A stretch of DNA of 24,690 bases from Krumholzibacterium sp965370495 (GTDB taxonomy: Bacteria > Krumholzibacteriota > Krumholzibacteriia > Krumholzibacteriales > Krumholzibacteriaceae), in NCBI GenBank assembly GCA_965370495.1, contig CBDUUV010000030.1, positions 1 through 24,690 on the forward strand. The letters are read 5' to 3'. Positions 8,089-16,337 of this stretch are shown piece after piece (the stretch's first letter is position 1; the number at the start of each line of letters is the position of its first letter). The translations under genes and the position numbers were made by a program. The notes beneath the pieces were generated by a model that saw only the letters and a list, made by a program, of their open reading frames with translations, did not search any database and had not been told where the DNA came from.

Positions 8089-9972
8089 TTACCAGTGAAA
8101 CATTAAAATAAATGCCAGAACTCCCAGCCCGATGACCGCCCATGACAGATACGTGGAAAGTATGCCATCGTGCAACATTCTCAGGAACTGTACCAGCAGA
8201 TCGCCGAGTTTTCCGAAAATATTGTAGACATCCAGCGCGCCACTGTCGCCATCCCTGAACCCGCCCGTTACAATCGGGTTCAGATCATCAGTTATTGTTT
8301 TATAGAAATGCGTGCCCGGGATCCGCATCTCCTCGTTCTCCAGGATATTTCCACCGATCCATGGGTTCTCGTCGACCCGAATTTTCTTTTTGATACTTCC
8401 AAAAGCATATATGATCAGCCCGATAACAAACCCCACGACCATCAAACCTGTCGCAAGCGTCGGATTCCACAAACCAGCGCCCTTCTCCGTGATTATATTG
8501 AAACCCTCTACCTCCATACCTGATGCGGGAAGAATCGGGATGATGAACTTCTGCAGCGGGTATCTGGCGAATATACCAAAGGCGACGCACAGGACCGCGA
8601 GAAAGATCATCGGCAGCTGCATGGTAAATCCGGCTTCCCTGACACCCTCGAGCTTCTCCGGTCTTCTGCCGAGGAAAACCGCGTGCAGCACCTTGACAAA
8701 AGACGCCAGCGTCAGGGCGCTGCCGAAAATCACAACCACGAGGAATATCATGTGGTATCCACTGCCGCCTTCAAGCATCCCCTGGTACACCATCCATTTC
8801 GAGACAAAACCATTGAAAGGAGGGATGCCGGAAATCGAACAAGCTGCGATGAGCATCGTGATGAATGTAACCGGCATCAACCCTGCGAGCCCGCCAAGCT
8901 CTTCGAAATCGGTTGTTCCCGCCTGTCTCTCGACAGCCCCGGCCCCAAGGAACAGACAACTCTTGTAAATGGCATGATTCACCATGTGGAACAGCCCCCC
9001 GACGATCGCTACCGGAATACCGCTTCCAACACCCAGAACCATATACCCGACCTGGCTCACGGCACAGAAGGATAACAGTTTCTTGAGGTTTTGCTGTATG
9101 AGCGCCATCAGGACGGCAAAGATCAGCGTCGCTGCTCCCACGATCATCATCATGATAGAGAGCGGGCTGCCGGGCGCCACATTGAAGATTCTCAAGGTCA
9201 ACAGCGCGAGAAGGTATATGCCAAGAAGTTTGTCGAGCGACGCGGGGAGAAACGCTATGGTGGAAGCCGGTGTCGGTTTCGCCATCTCGGGAATCCAGGA
9301 ATGGAACGGCATCCCGCCAGCCTTTGCCACGGCGCCCGCGAACAGACAGACAAAAGCAATAATCATTGCCGGCGAAACCGCCTCGATCGGCATGGCCGAG
9401 AGTTCTGCAATAGAGACCGTGCCGCACCTGACCCATATCAGGATAATTCCAAGCAGCATCGCCGCGTCCGTAAACCCGAGCATCGTAAAGGCCTTTGCCG
9501 CAGCTTTTTCATGCCCTTCCCCACCCATATTGATCATATAGTAGAGTATCGCTGTCAATATCTCCCAGAATATGAGAAGCACAAGAAGATTATCCGCCAG
9601 GACAGCGCCCGCCGCGGCTGCCAGGGTCCAGAGAATATATGAATAATTGATCGACGCCTTCCCTTTGCCGCGCAGATAACCGAGTGAATACATCGTTATC
9701 AGCATGCCGAAAAGGCTGATAAACATGAGAATAACCGAGCTGAAATGCGTGAGCCTCAACGAGAATTCGAAGGGCATTTCTCCCCCGAGCCTGAATAAAG
9801 GCTGATTGTAAACGATCTCTCCCGCGCCAAGCAGCTGGATAGCCCGGACAAAGATCCATATGGAAGCTGCCAGGCAGATGATCCCGGCCGCAAGACTCCT
9901 TTTTCTTGGAATGAAAAGAGGAATCATCCCGGCCACCGCCGCGACAACTATTATCTGTAAAAGATCGTTCAT
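8089..9972 (-). CDS. NuoL/MrpA-like ion-translocating subunit of hydrogenase complex
   Basis: A 627-residue polytopic membrane protein of the proton-conducting antiporter family. It carries E137 (LLIFWEILTAIL), K217 (AVAKAGGMPFHSWIPEM) and K248 (SLDKLLGIYLL), the residues central to ion transfer. The central part has HMVNHAIYKSCLFLGAG, shared with MrpA/NuoL/HyfB proteins. The C-terminal ~130 residues add a soluble segment (THFYKTITDDL) and a final helix, like the MbhI or lateral-helix ends of related subunits. It lies between the large-subunit and MbhDE genes. With the latter it looks like a split MrpA. Confidence 0.9.
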   Translation of the reverse strand: MNDLLQIIVVAAVAGMIPLFIPRKRSLAAGIICLAASIWIFVRAIQLLGAGEIVYNQPLFRLGGEMPFEFSLRLTHFSSVILMFISLFGMLITMYSLGYLRGKGKASINYSYILWTLAAAAGAVLADNLLVLLIFWEILTAILYYMINMGGEGHEKAAAKAFTMLGFTDAAMLLGIILIWVRCGTVSIAELSAMPIEAVSPAMIIAFVCLFAGAVAKAGGMPFHSWIPEMAKPTPASTIAFLPASLDKLLGIYLLALLTLRIFNVAPGSPLSIMMMIVGAATLIFAVLMALIQQNLKKLLSFCAVSQVGYMVLGVGSGIPVAIVGGLFHMVNHAIYKSCLFLGAGAVERQAGTTDFEELGGLAGLMPVTFITMLIAACSISGIPPFNGFVSKWMVYQGMLEGGSGYHMIFLVVVIFGSALTLASFVKVLHAVFLGRRPEKLEGVREAGFTMQLPMIFLAVLCVAFGIFARYPLQKFIIPILPASGMEVEGFNIITEKGAGLWNPTLATGLMVVGFVIGLIIYAFGSIKKKIRVDENPWIGGNILENEEMRIPGTHFYKTITDDLNPIVTGGFRDGDSGALDVYNIFGKLGDLLVQFLRMLHDGILSTYLSWAVIGLGVLAFILMFHW

Positions 9973-10003
9973 GTTTTTTCTCCGGAATCCGTCAGTTATT
10001 CCG

Positions 10004-11200
10004 TTACTTGCCCGATAATTTCTTTCTGATCTCTTCCGTCTTTTCCTGTGACATCCTTATCAGGTCGCCCTCGGTCATTATCCATCTCTCGCCGGTCTTC
10101 ATGTCCACCCTGCCAACCCTTTCGGTACATGAATAACAGGGATCGACCGCAGCGGTGATAAGCCCCGCGTCAGCGACCGTATCACCAACGACACTGTACT
10201 CGTTCGTCAGTATATTGTTAAAACTGGGGGCTCTTATCTTGTGCCTGATCGGCATGTTCCCGCCGTCAGAGCGGATATAATGAAGCACTTCGCCGCGGGG
10301 CGCCTCGTAGACTCCGATCCCCTCTCCAGGAGGCACTTCGCCGATCTCCATGCATATCTCTCCGGGGCCCAGGTCATCGAGCTTGTCAAGACACTGCCTG
10401 ATAATCTTGATCGCTTCAAAATTCTCCAGCTGCCTTACAACCACCTTATCATAAACATCACCGTTCTCGCACGTTATGACATCAAAATCCAACTCTCCAT
10501 ACGCGTCTATGGGATGATCCCTTCTGGCATCAACATCGTAACCGCCGGCCCTGGCTGTGGGACCGAGCGCCCCGTACAGCCGGCACATCTTTTTGTCCAG
10601 GATGCCCACCTTTTCTGTCCTGGCATGAATAACCGGATCATCGACGATCGCGCCGGTCAACATGGCATTCTTTTCCCAGAGTTCATCCAGCATCTTGCGT
10701 ATATTTGGTATCTCTTCGTCCGGGATATCGCGCCTAACACCGCCGATACGCATCATCGCGTAATGATTCCTGTTCCCTGTCACCGCCTCGAGAATATCAA
10801 GAACCGGTTCCCTGTATTTCCATGTCCACATGAAAACAGTGTTGTAACCTATAAAATGGCCCGCCAGGCCAGTCCACAGGAGATGGCTGTGAAGCCTTTC
10901 GAGCTCGGCAATGATAGCCCTGATGTACTGAGCGCGCTTCGGCACTTCGACCTGGAGCAGATCCTCGACAGCTTTGACATACGCGTATGGATGGGAACAG
11001 GAGCAGATACCGCATACCCTCTCCACCAGGAAAGGCACCTGGTCCCATGTCTTGTGCTCCGAAAGGATTTCTATCCCACGGTGGCTCCAGCCTATTGTCA
11101 TATCAATATCGACCACTCGCTCGCCATCGACATGAAGCTCGAAAAACTCAGGTTCCTCCAGTATAGGATGGAACGGGCCGATAGGGATCTTTTTCACCAT
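10004..11200 (-). CDS. mbhL: Group 4 [NiFe]-hydrogenase large (catalytic) subunit
   Basis: Catalytic subunit binding the NiFe(CN)2CO site. Both metal-binding pairs are intact: RVCGIC (C63, C66) and DPCYSC (C355, C358), so this is a real hydrogenase and not a cysteine-poor complex I or Mbs-type homologue. A 37-residue tail follows R361 in DPCYSCTER; the family is cleaved after this Arg/His position, here presumably by the HycI at 2777-3250. The 398-residue length fits Mbh/Ech-type subunits. GAGGTGAA precedes the ATG. Downstream genes are the ion pumps; upstream are the NuoC- and NuoB-like subunits. Confidence 0.95.
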   Translation of the reverse strand: MVKKIPIGPFHPILEEPEFFELHVDGERVVDIDMTIGWSHRGIEILSEHKTWDQVPFLVERVCGICSCSHPYAYVKAVEDLLQVEVPKRAQYIRAIIAELERLHSHLLWTGLAGHFIGYNTVFMWTWKYREPVLDILEAVTGNRNHYAMMRIGGVRRDIPDEEIPNIRKMLDELWEKNAMLTGAIVDDPVIHARTEKVGILDKKMCRLYGALGPTARAGGYDVDARRDHPIDAYGELDFDVITCENGDVYDKVVVRQLENFEAIKIIRQCLDKLDDLGPGEICMEIGEVPPGEGIGVYEAPRGEVLHYIRSDGGNMPIRHKIRAPSFNNILTNEYSVVGDTVADAGLITAAVDPCYSCTERVGRVDMKTGERWIMTEGDLIRMSQEKTEEIRKKLSGK

Positions 11201-11245
11201 CTCATTTCACCTCGTTATCCAAACGGCATTTCTGCCGGAAATTCC

Positions 11246-11767
11246 TTACGGGTTCTGTCCTTTCGGCGGCTTCCCGATTACTTCGTTGAACCTGTCGATC
11301 CCATCATGTTTTATTCGCGACATCTCATGGTCGTCCTTGTTCTCGCGTTTGTGCGGATAGAAATCCTCAGGCCTGGTATCTGCTCTCAGAACCGGCCTCA
11401 GGTCAGGATGGTTCCTGAAGTTGACTTCGTACATCTCGAATATTTCTCTCTCTATCCACTTCGCGCCCGGGATGATATTCGAGATCGACTCGAGTTCAGG
11501 GTGCGGTTTTTCCACAAATGTTTTAATCGTCACGAAATAATGTTCTTTGTCGAACGGAAAAAACATCAGTACCTCGACTCCACCCCTCTCATCGACACCG
11601 ACACCCGTATCAAACCTGGCATCCAGGTCATTGAACAAAAAGTCAGCGAGGTCGACCCAGATCTCCTTTTCCGCAAAGATGAAAACCCTCTTTTCAGAAC
11701 GCTGGTCTATCTGGACCTTGTCCCCGAATTTTTCGGATATTCTCTTTTTTACTTCTTTTCTCTCCAT
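11246..11767 (-). CDS. mbhK: NuoC/MbhK-like subunit of membrane hydrogenase
   Basis: A 173-residue soluble subunit homologous to the 30-kDa subunit of complex I. The family signature is the GAKWIEREIFEMYEVNF block followed by HPDLRPVL around residues 100-125. It is a structural partner that packs on the large subunit. It sits between the small- and large-subunit genes, as in Mbh and Ech operons. The charged tail beyond residue 140 has no recognisable motif. Confidence 0.92.
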   Translation of the reverse strand: MERKEVKKRISEKFGDKVQIDQRSEKRVFIFAEKEIWVDLADFLFNDLDARFDTGVGVDERGGVEVLMFFPFDKEHYFVTIKTFVEKPHPELESISNIIPGAKWIEREIFEMYEVNFRNHPDLRPVLRADTRPEDFYPHKRENKDDHEMSRIKHDGIDRFNEVIGKPPKGQNP

Positions 11768-11806
11768 CTTTCTGCTTTCCCTGATTTTATCAGGTTTTCC
11801 GCCCTG

Positions 11807-12220
11807 CTATAATGTACTCAACACCTTGACAACTCCGGCAATCAGCGTCTCAGGCTTCGGAGGGCAGCCAGGCACATAGGCATCCACCGGCAGAAATTTA
11901 TCTACGGGCCCGATGATGTTATACCCGTCCCTGAATATCCCGCAGTTACATCCGCAAGCTCCGACAACGATGACCTTGATCGGCTTCGGCGCCTGCTCAT
12001 AAAGCCTCTTCAGCCGGGGAAGGATATTCCTCGTGACCGGGCCGCTTATCAGAAGCACATCGGCGTGCCGGATACTTCCTACAAGCACTATACCAAATCG
12101 TTCAATATCGAATCTCGGCGTAAGAGCGTCGAGGATTTCTATGTCACAGTTATTACAAGCCCCTGTGTTCACGTGAAACACCCAGGGTGATTTTTTCAAT
12201 GCTTTTAACGTCAGCGACAT
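11807..12220 (-). CDS. mbhJ: Hydrogenase small subunit (NuoB/MbhJ type)
   Basis: A 137-residue electron-transfer subunit carrying the proximal [4Fe-4S] cluster. The ligands are C22 and C25 (TGACNNCDIE), C89 (GAC) and C119 (VPGCPPKPE). Two further cysteines, C91 and C93, sit directly after C89 (GACGCNCGIF), where other MbhJ sequences mostly have small residues. A strong GGAGGAAAG site precedes the ATG. It lies between the NuoH- and NuoC-like genes. Confidence 0.94.
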   Translation of the reverse strand: MSLTLKALKKSPWVFHVNTGACNNCDIEILDALTPRFDIERFGIVLVGSIRHADVLLISGPVTRNILPRLKRLYEQAPKPIKVIVVGACGCNCGIFRDGYNIIGPVDKFLPVDAYVPGCPPKPETLIAGVVKVLSTL

Positions 12221-12235
12221 TCTTTCCTCCGCGAC

Positions 12236-13165
12236 CTAGAAGCCCAGCACCGCCAGGATCATTGCAATTATCGAAAAAACGAGCATCGGTCCCCAGAAAA
12301 AACGCAGAGCCTGATCTATCCGGACCCTTGGATTCGTATTCTTTATGAGTACTATTATAACCACGATCGCTACATATTTCAGTATAGAAGTCAATATGCT
12401 CCAGCCGGCGAACGAAACACCGCCCCAGAACATTGTTATCAGGAAAAGAGGCAGCACAAAAAACATGATAGCCGTATTCAGCCTGATAACCGCGAGGGGA
12501 GCGCCCGAGTACTCGATATGAGTTCCACCGGCCAGTTCCGTTTCCGCTTCCGGAATATCGAACGGGACAAATGTCAGTTTCGCTTGTATACACATGATCA
12601 TCACTATAAAAGCAATGACGCCTGACGCGCTCTTGAGCATCACGCCCGAGGCGGCCTGCTCTTCCAGGATCTTTACGAACGAGAAACTTCCCACCTTGTA
12701 GACCGTTGTCAACATCGAGATCACAAGAGGAAGCTCATAGGCGAAAAGGAGTTTCATCTCCCTGCTTGCGCCCAGTATTCCGAGAGGATTTCCGGACGCG
12801 CTTGCGCCGAGCATCATCGCAATAGCCGGAATCGTCATGATATACAGAACTACTATCGAATCACCGACGAAAGAGCTGGAAGGATATATATTTGCCAGCC
12901 AGATAATAGTGGAAGCAAGGGTCGCGGCAGCAAGCCCTATTACCGGCATGAGAAGAAACCCTGTTTTATTCGCGTCAGGAGGAATTATTACTTCCTTGCC
13001 AAGCAGCTTTATCGTATCCGCGAAAGGCTGGTACCAGGGCGGCCCCACTCTCCAGTGGATTCTCGCTGTCACCTTTCTATCCACCCAGGTAGTAAGCAGC
13101 CCAACGATCCCAGTAAAAAGGAACCCGGGGAATATCAGATAATAGAACAGATACTTAACGTACAT
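12236..13165 (-). CDS. mbhM: NuoH/MbhM-like membrane anchor subunit
   Basis: A 309-residue membrane protein with about eight helices. It links the hydrogenase arm to the ion-translocating arm. NuoH family motifs are present: DRKVTARIHWRVGPPWYQP, the acidic loop FVPFDIPEAETELAGGTHIEYSG split over two helices, and a closing WGPMLVFS helix. GGAGAGG lies just before the ATG. It is preceded by the HycB-like ferredoxin gene and followed by mbhJ. Confidence 0.94.
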   Translation of the reverse strand: MYVKYLFYYLIFPGFLFTGIVGLLTTWVDRKVTARIHWRVGPPWYQPFADTIKLLGKEVIIPPDANKTGFLLMPVIGLAAATLASTIIWLANIYPSSSFVGDSIVVLYIMTIPAIAMMLGASASGNPLGILGASREMKLLFAYELPLVISMLTTVYKVGSFSFVKILEEQAASGVMLKSASGVIAFIVMIMCIQAKLTFVPFDIPEAETELAGGTHIEYSGAPLAVIRLNTAIMFFVLPLFLITMFWGGVSFAGWSILTSILKYVAIVVIIVLIKNTNPRVRIDQALRFFWGPMLVFSIIAMILAVLGF

Positions 13166-13177
13166 ATGCCCTCTCCG

Positions 13178-13657
13178 CTATCGCGTCAACATCCATCGGG
13201 TAAAGTAGCGTCCGCCCTCGACGGTATTTCTGTGTTTCTTTTCAAGTTCCCCAAGCTCCTCGAACACGAGCGCTCCGGAAGTACATGTAGTGACACACCT
13301 CGGGTTCCTGCCATCTTCGAGGCGGTCCTGGCACAGGTCACACTTTGGAGAAATATGCCATGTCGAGTACACGAACATCACCCCGAAAGGACAAGCCACG
13401 ATACATGACTTGCACCCTATACAAAGCTGGTTTTTCCTGACTATCGTGCCGTCCGCTTCTTTCTTGATCGCCTCTTGCGGGCATACCTCCAGACACAATG
13501 GTGTGTCACAATGCCTGCAGTGCAGGGGCATGAGCGCGGCTTCTTCGACAGGCCCGTGTTTCAGAAGCCCCTGTTCTGAATGTCCGTTGGCACACGCCGA
13601 GGCACAGGCTCTGCACCCGGTACAAAGATTCATATTTATATATATTCTTTTTTCCAT
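13178..13657 (-). CDS. Four-cluster [4Fe-4S] ferredoxin subunit (HycB/CooF-like)
   Basis: A 159-residue electron carrier with sixteen cysteines arranged for four [4Fe-4S] clusters: C12/C15/C18/C22, C47/C50/C55/C59, C79/C82/C85/C89 and C106/C109/C121/C125. This pattern is typical of HycB, HydN and CooF, which bridge an oxidoreductase and a membrane hydrogenase. The gene starts two bases after the stop of the molybdopterin-fold gene, with GGGAAG inside that gene's end, so the two products are probably partners. It would pass electrons from the HydBG/NuoG-like part to the hydrogenase. Confidence 0.9.
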   Translation of the reverse strand: MEKRIYINMNLCTGCRACASACANGHSEQGLLKHGPVEEAALMPLHCRHCDTPLCLEVCPQEAIKKEADGTIVRKNQLCIGCKSCIVACPFGVMFVYSTWHISPKCDLCQDRLEDGRNPRCVTTCTSGALVFEELGELEKKHRNTVEGGRYFTRWMLTR

Positions 13658-13659
13658 AA

Positions 13660-15447
13660 TCAGTTCTTCCCGCTCTGACGCTCAAGTTTGACAGGAACCG
13701 GCGCAAGTATCACACATTCCAGCCGCTCATCGATCTTCCACGGAAACAGTTTGCGTACGGCGGGGAAATGGATCGTGGCAGCCACCGTTTTGCCGACCAG
13801 TTTTTCGCTGCACGTGGCTTCAAAGACCTCTTCTCCCCCTTCAGTCATTACCTTGACGCTGTCACCGTCGTTCAGATCCAATTCCTCCGCGATTTCTTTC
13901 GAAACCATAAGCCGCGGCCCGGGGCATGTCACCTGTGACCAGTGAAAGTTCCTTGTAAGGGATCCGTCAGCAGCATGAACCGCTTCACTCCACGGGATGA
14001 GAACAGCCCCGGCAGAATCGAGTTCCCTCGTCGAATTGGAGTAAGAAGTCCACCTGGTTGTAATGCCTTCACAGCTCTCCGACCTTGCCGTCTTTCTTTC
14101 CACGCTGCCTTCCGAAAGTTCGGAGCCCATCTCTATGGCCAGCGCCTTGAGGAATTCCGCTTCCGAAAAGGCGCCGCCCGGAGGAAGAACCGCGTCCTCA
14201 CGCACAAGATCCTCTGTGAACGACGGGGAAACTGTCCCCTTTTTCTCCATCAATCCTGCGGCGGGGATCACCACATTGGCACGTGCCGCCGTCTGGCCCC
14301 AGAACAACTGGGTCGCTACGGTGAATTTCTTCTCGCGAAGAGCTTTTTCAATCGGCCCTGCCGGATATACAGAAAATATATCGAGTCCGAGGATCACGAG
14401 CGCTTCGATCTCGCTGCTCTCGAGCTTTCCGATCACGGACCCGCAACCAGCTCCCGCGAGGACTGAATAGATCCCCCATGAATTCTGCTGTACGAACTGA
14501 GGCTCGAAAACAGCCTCTCCCGGGCAAATCCGTGTCACTGCTTCCGCAAACAGAGAAAGAAGGCCCGCCGCGGAGAACCTGCCAAAGATATTCGATATAA
14601 AGGTTTCCACCTTTGCGGCTTTCAGGAGGAGGTCAACAGCATCCTCGATTACTTTTCTTTCAATCCCGCCGAGTTTCTCGATGTCTTCCCACTCTATCGC
14701 GGCCACAAGTTTTTTCAGTTTGGGCACAAGCTCGTTGCCGCTCGCCGTGGAAGCAGCCTTCAGAAAGCCTGCGAGTACCGCGGTCTCTCCGCCAGGCTTG
14801 CAGGCCAGGTGGCGGCTGGCAAACCAGGCCGTGTGGTTCAGCTCCGGGCTGATGACAATAATCTCGTTCCCCCTGCCGGCATTCTTTCCCTTGAGAACAG
14901 GTTTTGCCGTACATGGGTGTTCTGTAAAGGGGTCTCCCACCATGAGATATACACTTTTGTTACTGTCGGGTTTTTCAGCCGAAGGAGTCAATCCTGAAAG
15001 ATCACATTCCAGCCATGCCTGAAAAATCGGTGTATCATCAGGGGCAAAAAGCTCGATATTGGAGGTTCCGATTACATCTTTTGCAAACTTCAGGGCCAGC
15101 GACGCCTCTTCATTCGTCAGGTTTTCCCCTATCAGGATGCCAATACTGTCCGCGCCCGACTCTGCTTTGATCGCGGCAAGGTTTTTGGCCGTTTCTTTTA
15201 CGGCCGCTTCAAAATTGGTCCTCTCACCCAGGATAAAAGCGTAGTTCAGCCTTTTCGGATGAGATACGAATTCAACGACCGCGTTCCCACGGGCACAGAG
15301 ACTGCCACCGTATTTGGATCCTTCGCTTTCGTCCCAGTCTATCGCCAGAATCGAATCCTTTGTGAAAAGAGGCGACCTCTTCCCTCCCTTGAACACAACG
15401 GGACAGGCCAGCGAACAAAAGGAACAATAATTTTTTATTTCACTCAT
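13660..15447 (-). CDS. NuoG/FdhA-like molybdopterin-fold protein lacking the catalytic Cys/Sec
   Basis: A 595-residue member of the molybdopterin oxidoreductase superfamily, shorter than typical FdhA (about 700). An N-terminal [4Fe-4S] motif is present (C8, C11, C15, C51). The fold continues through the usual nucleotide-binding stretches and a C-terminal dinucleotide-binding-like domain from about 500 (DLNDGDSVKVMT). By hand alignment to FdhF-type proteins, the Mo-ligand Cys/Sec falls on D138 (VIGTSNIELF, then APDD). No in-frame TGA is present. It is therefore unlikely to be a formate dehydrogenase and more likely a NuoG-like electron conduit, although Asp is a Mo ligand in NarG. It lies between hydG- and hycB-like genes. 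Confidence 0.82.
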   Translation of the reverse strand: MSEIKNYCSFCSLACPVVFKGGKRSPLFTKDSILAIDWDESEGSKYGGSLCARGNAVVEFVSHPKRLNYAFILGERTNFEAAVKETAKNLAAIKAESGADSIGILIGENLTNEEASLALKFAKDVIGTSNIELFAPDDTPIFQAWLECDLSGLTPSAEKPDSNKSVYLMVGDPFTEHPCTAKPVLKGKNAGRGNEIIVISPELNHTAWFASRHLACKPGGETAVLAGFLKAASTASGNELVPKLKKLVAAIEWEDIEKLGGIERKVIEDAVDLLLKAAKVETFISNIFGRFSAAGLLSLFAEAVTRICPGEAVFEPQFVQQNSWGIYSVLAGAGCGSVIGKLESSEIEALVILGLDIFSVYPAGPIEKALREKKFTVATQLFWGQTAARANVVIPAAGLMEKKGTVSPSFTEDLVREDAVLPPGGAFSEAEFLKALAIEMGSELSEGSVERKTARSESCEGITTRWTSYSNSTRELDSAGAVLIPWSEAVHAADGSLTRNFHWSQVTCPGPRLMVSKEIAEELDLNDGDSVKVMTEGGEEVFEATCSEKLVGKTVAATIHFPAVRKLFPWKIDERLECVILAPVPVKLERQSGKN

Positions 15448-15504
15448 AAACGGTTTTTCTTCCCGGGCCTTTCCCCGGATAGATAAAGCCCAAACGGAAA
15501 CATC

Positions 15505-16323
15505 CTACCCGAACACGTTTGAAACATGTTTTATCTTGTCGTAACACATGTCGGGGCCATCTACACACAGATAGTAGTGCCCGATATTGCAGCGCCCGCA
15601 TTTACCCATACCGCATGACATCTTCCTGTTCATGGAGAGATAGATCTGCGGAGGGTTGTAACCTATTTCAAGGAGTTTCATGGTTACGAACTTGAGCATG
15701 ATCTCGGGGCCGCATGACAGAGCATAACTTTCAGGTATATCAATATCGAGATCGTCCAGAAGAGTGGTCACAACGCCGACAGGCCCTTTCCAGTCCGGAT
15801 GGGGAACATCTATCGTGGTTCTCAGCGTGATGTGAGGAGCAAGGTTCTTCCATTCCTCGTACTGTCTCCGGAAACTCAATTCCGCCGGTTCCCTGGCACC
15901 GAAATTTATCGATATCTTTCTATATCTGGACGGATCATTGAACAGCGCGTAGAGAAGCGAACGCATCGGCGCGAGGCCGACACCGCCGCCTATGACCACT
16001 ACTTCCTTACCTGCAAGCTTGTCCAGCGGATAGCCTTTGCCGAACGGGCCGCGCAGGCCAACCTTCGCTCCAGGCTCGAGTTCGTGAAGCGCGTCTGTCA
16101 CCTTGCCTGTTTTCAGGATAGTGATCTCCATCTTCTCGGTAATATCAGGGTCTGAGCTGGGCGTGAACGGAGCTTCTCCCACACCGGGAATGGTCAACTG
16201 CATGAACTGGCCAGCCTTGAAACTAATCGGCCTTGCTGGCTTGATGCAGAAGGTCTTGATGGTTGGCGTCTCTGTAATTACATCCTCGAGAACCGCATCT
16301 ATGGGATAATATGGGTTTTCCAT
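15505..16323 (-). CDS. hydG: HydG-like NAD(P)/FAD diaphorase subunit
   Basis: A 272-residue ferredoxin-NADP reductase-fold protein, like the gamma subunit of archaeal sulfhydrogenases. An N-terminal FAD-binding barrel (RPISFKAGQFMQLTIPG, then FTPSS) precedes an NAD(P)-binding domain with IGGGVGLAPMRSLL (111-124) and SCGPE (203-207). The C-terminus binds a [2Fe-2S] cluster through C237, C242, C245 and C253 (SCGMGKCGRCNIGHYYLC). It would exchange electrons between NAD(P)H and the Fe-S chain. GGGAGAGAAAGGG precedes the ATG, 14 bases after the hydB stop. Confidence 0.9.
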   Translation of the reverse strand: MENPYYPIDAVLEDVITETPTIKTFCIKPARPISFKAGQFMQLTIPGVGEAPFTPSSDPDITEKMEITILKTGKVTDALHELEPGAKVGLRGPFGKGYPLDKLAGKEVVVIGGGVGLAPMRSLLYALFNDPSRYRKISINFGAREPAELSFRRQYEEWKNLAPHITLRTTIDVPHPDWKGPVGVVTTLLDDLDIDIPESYALSCGPEIMLKFVTMKLLEIGYNPPQIYLSMNRKMSCGMGKCGRCNIGHYYLCVDGPDMCYDKIKHVSNVFG

Positions 16324-16337
16324 ACCCTTTCTCTCCC

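Noticed and set aside
10241..11812. Long + strand open frame (523 codons) across the large-subunit and NuoC-like genes
   Set aside because: It lies opposite two clearly recognised genes, has no motif or ribosome site, and its translation is rich in Arg, His and Pro as expected of a shadow frame.
13660..15447. Formate dehydrogenase with selenocysteine
   Set aside because: The frame has no in-frame TGA and the Cys/Sec position aligns with Asp, so a formate dehydrogenase call is not supported.
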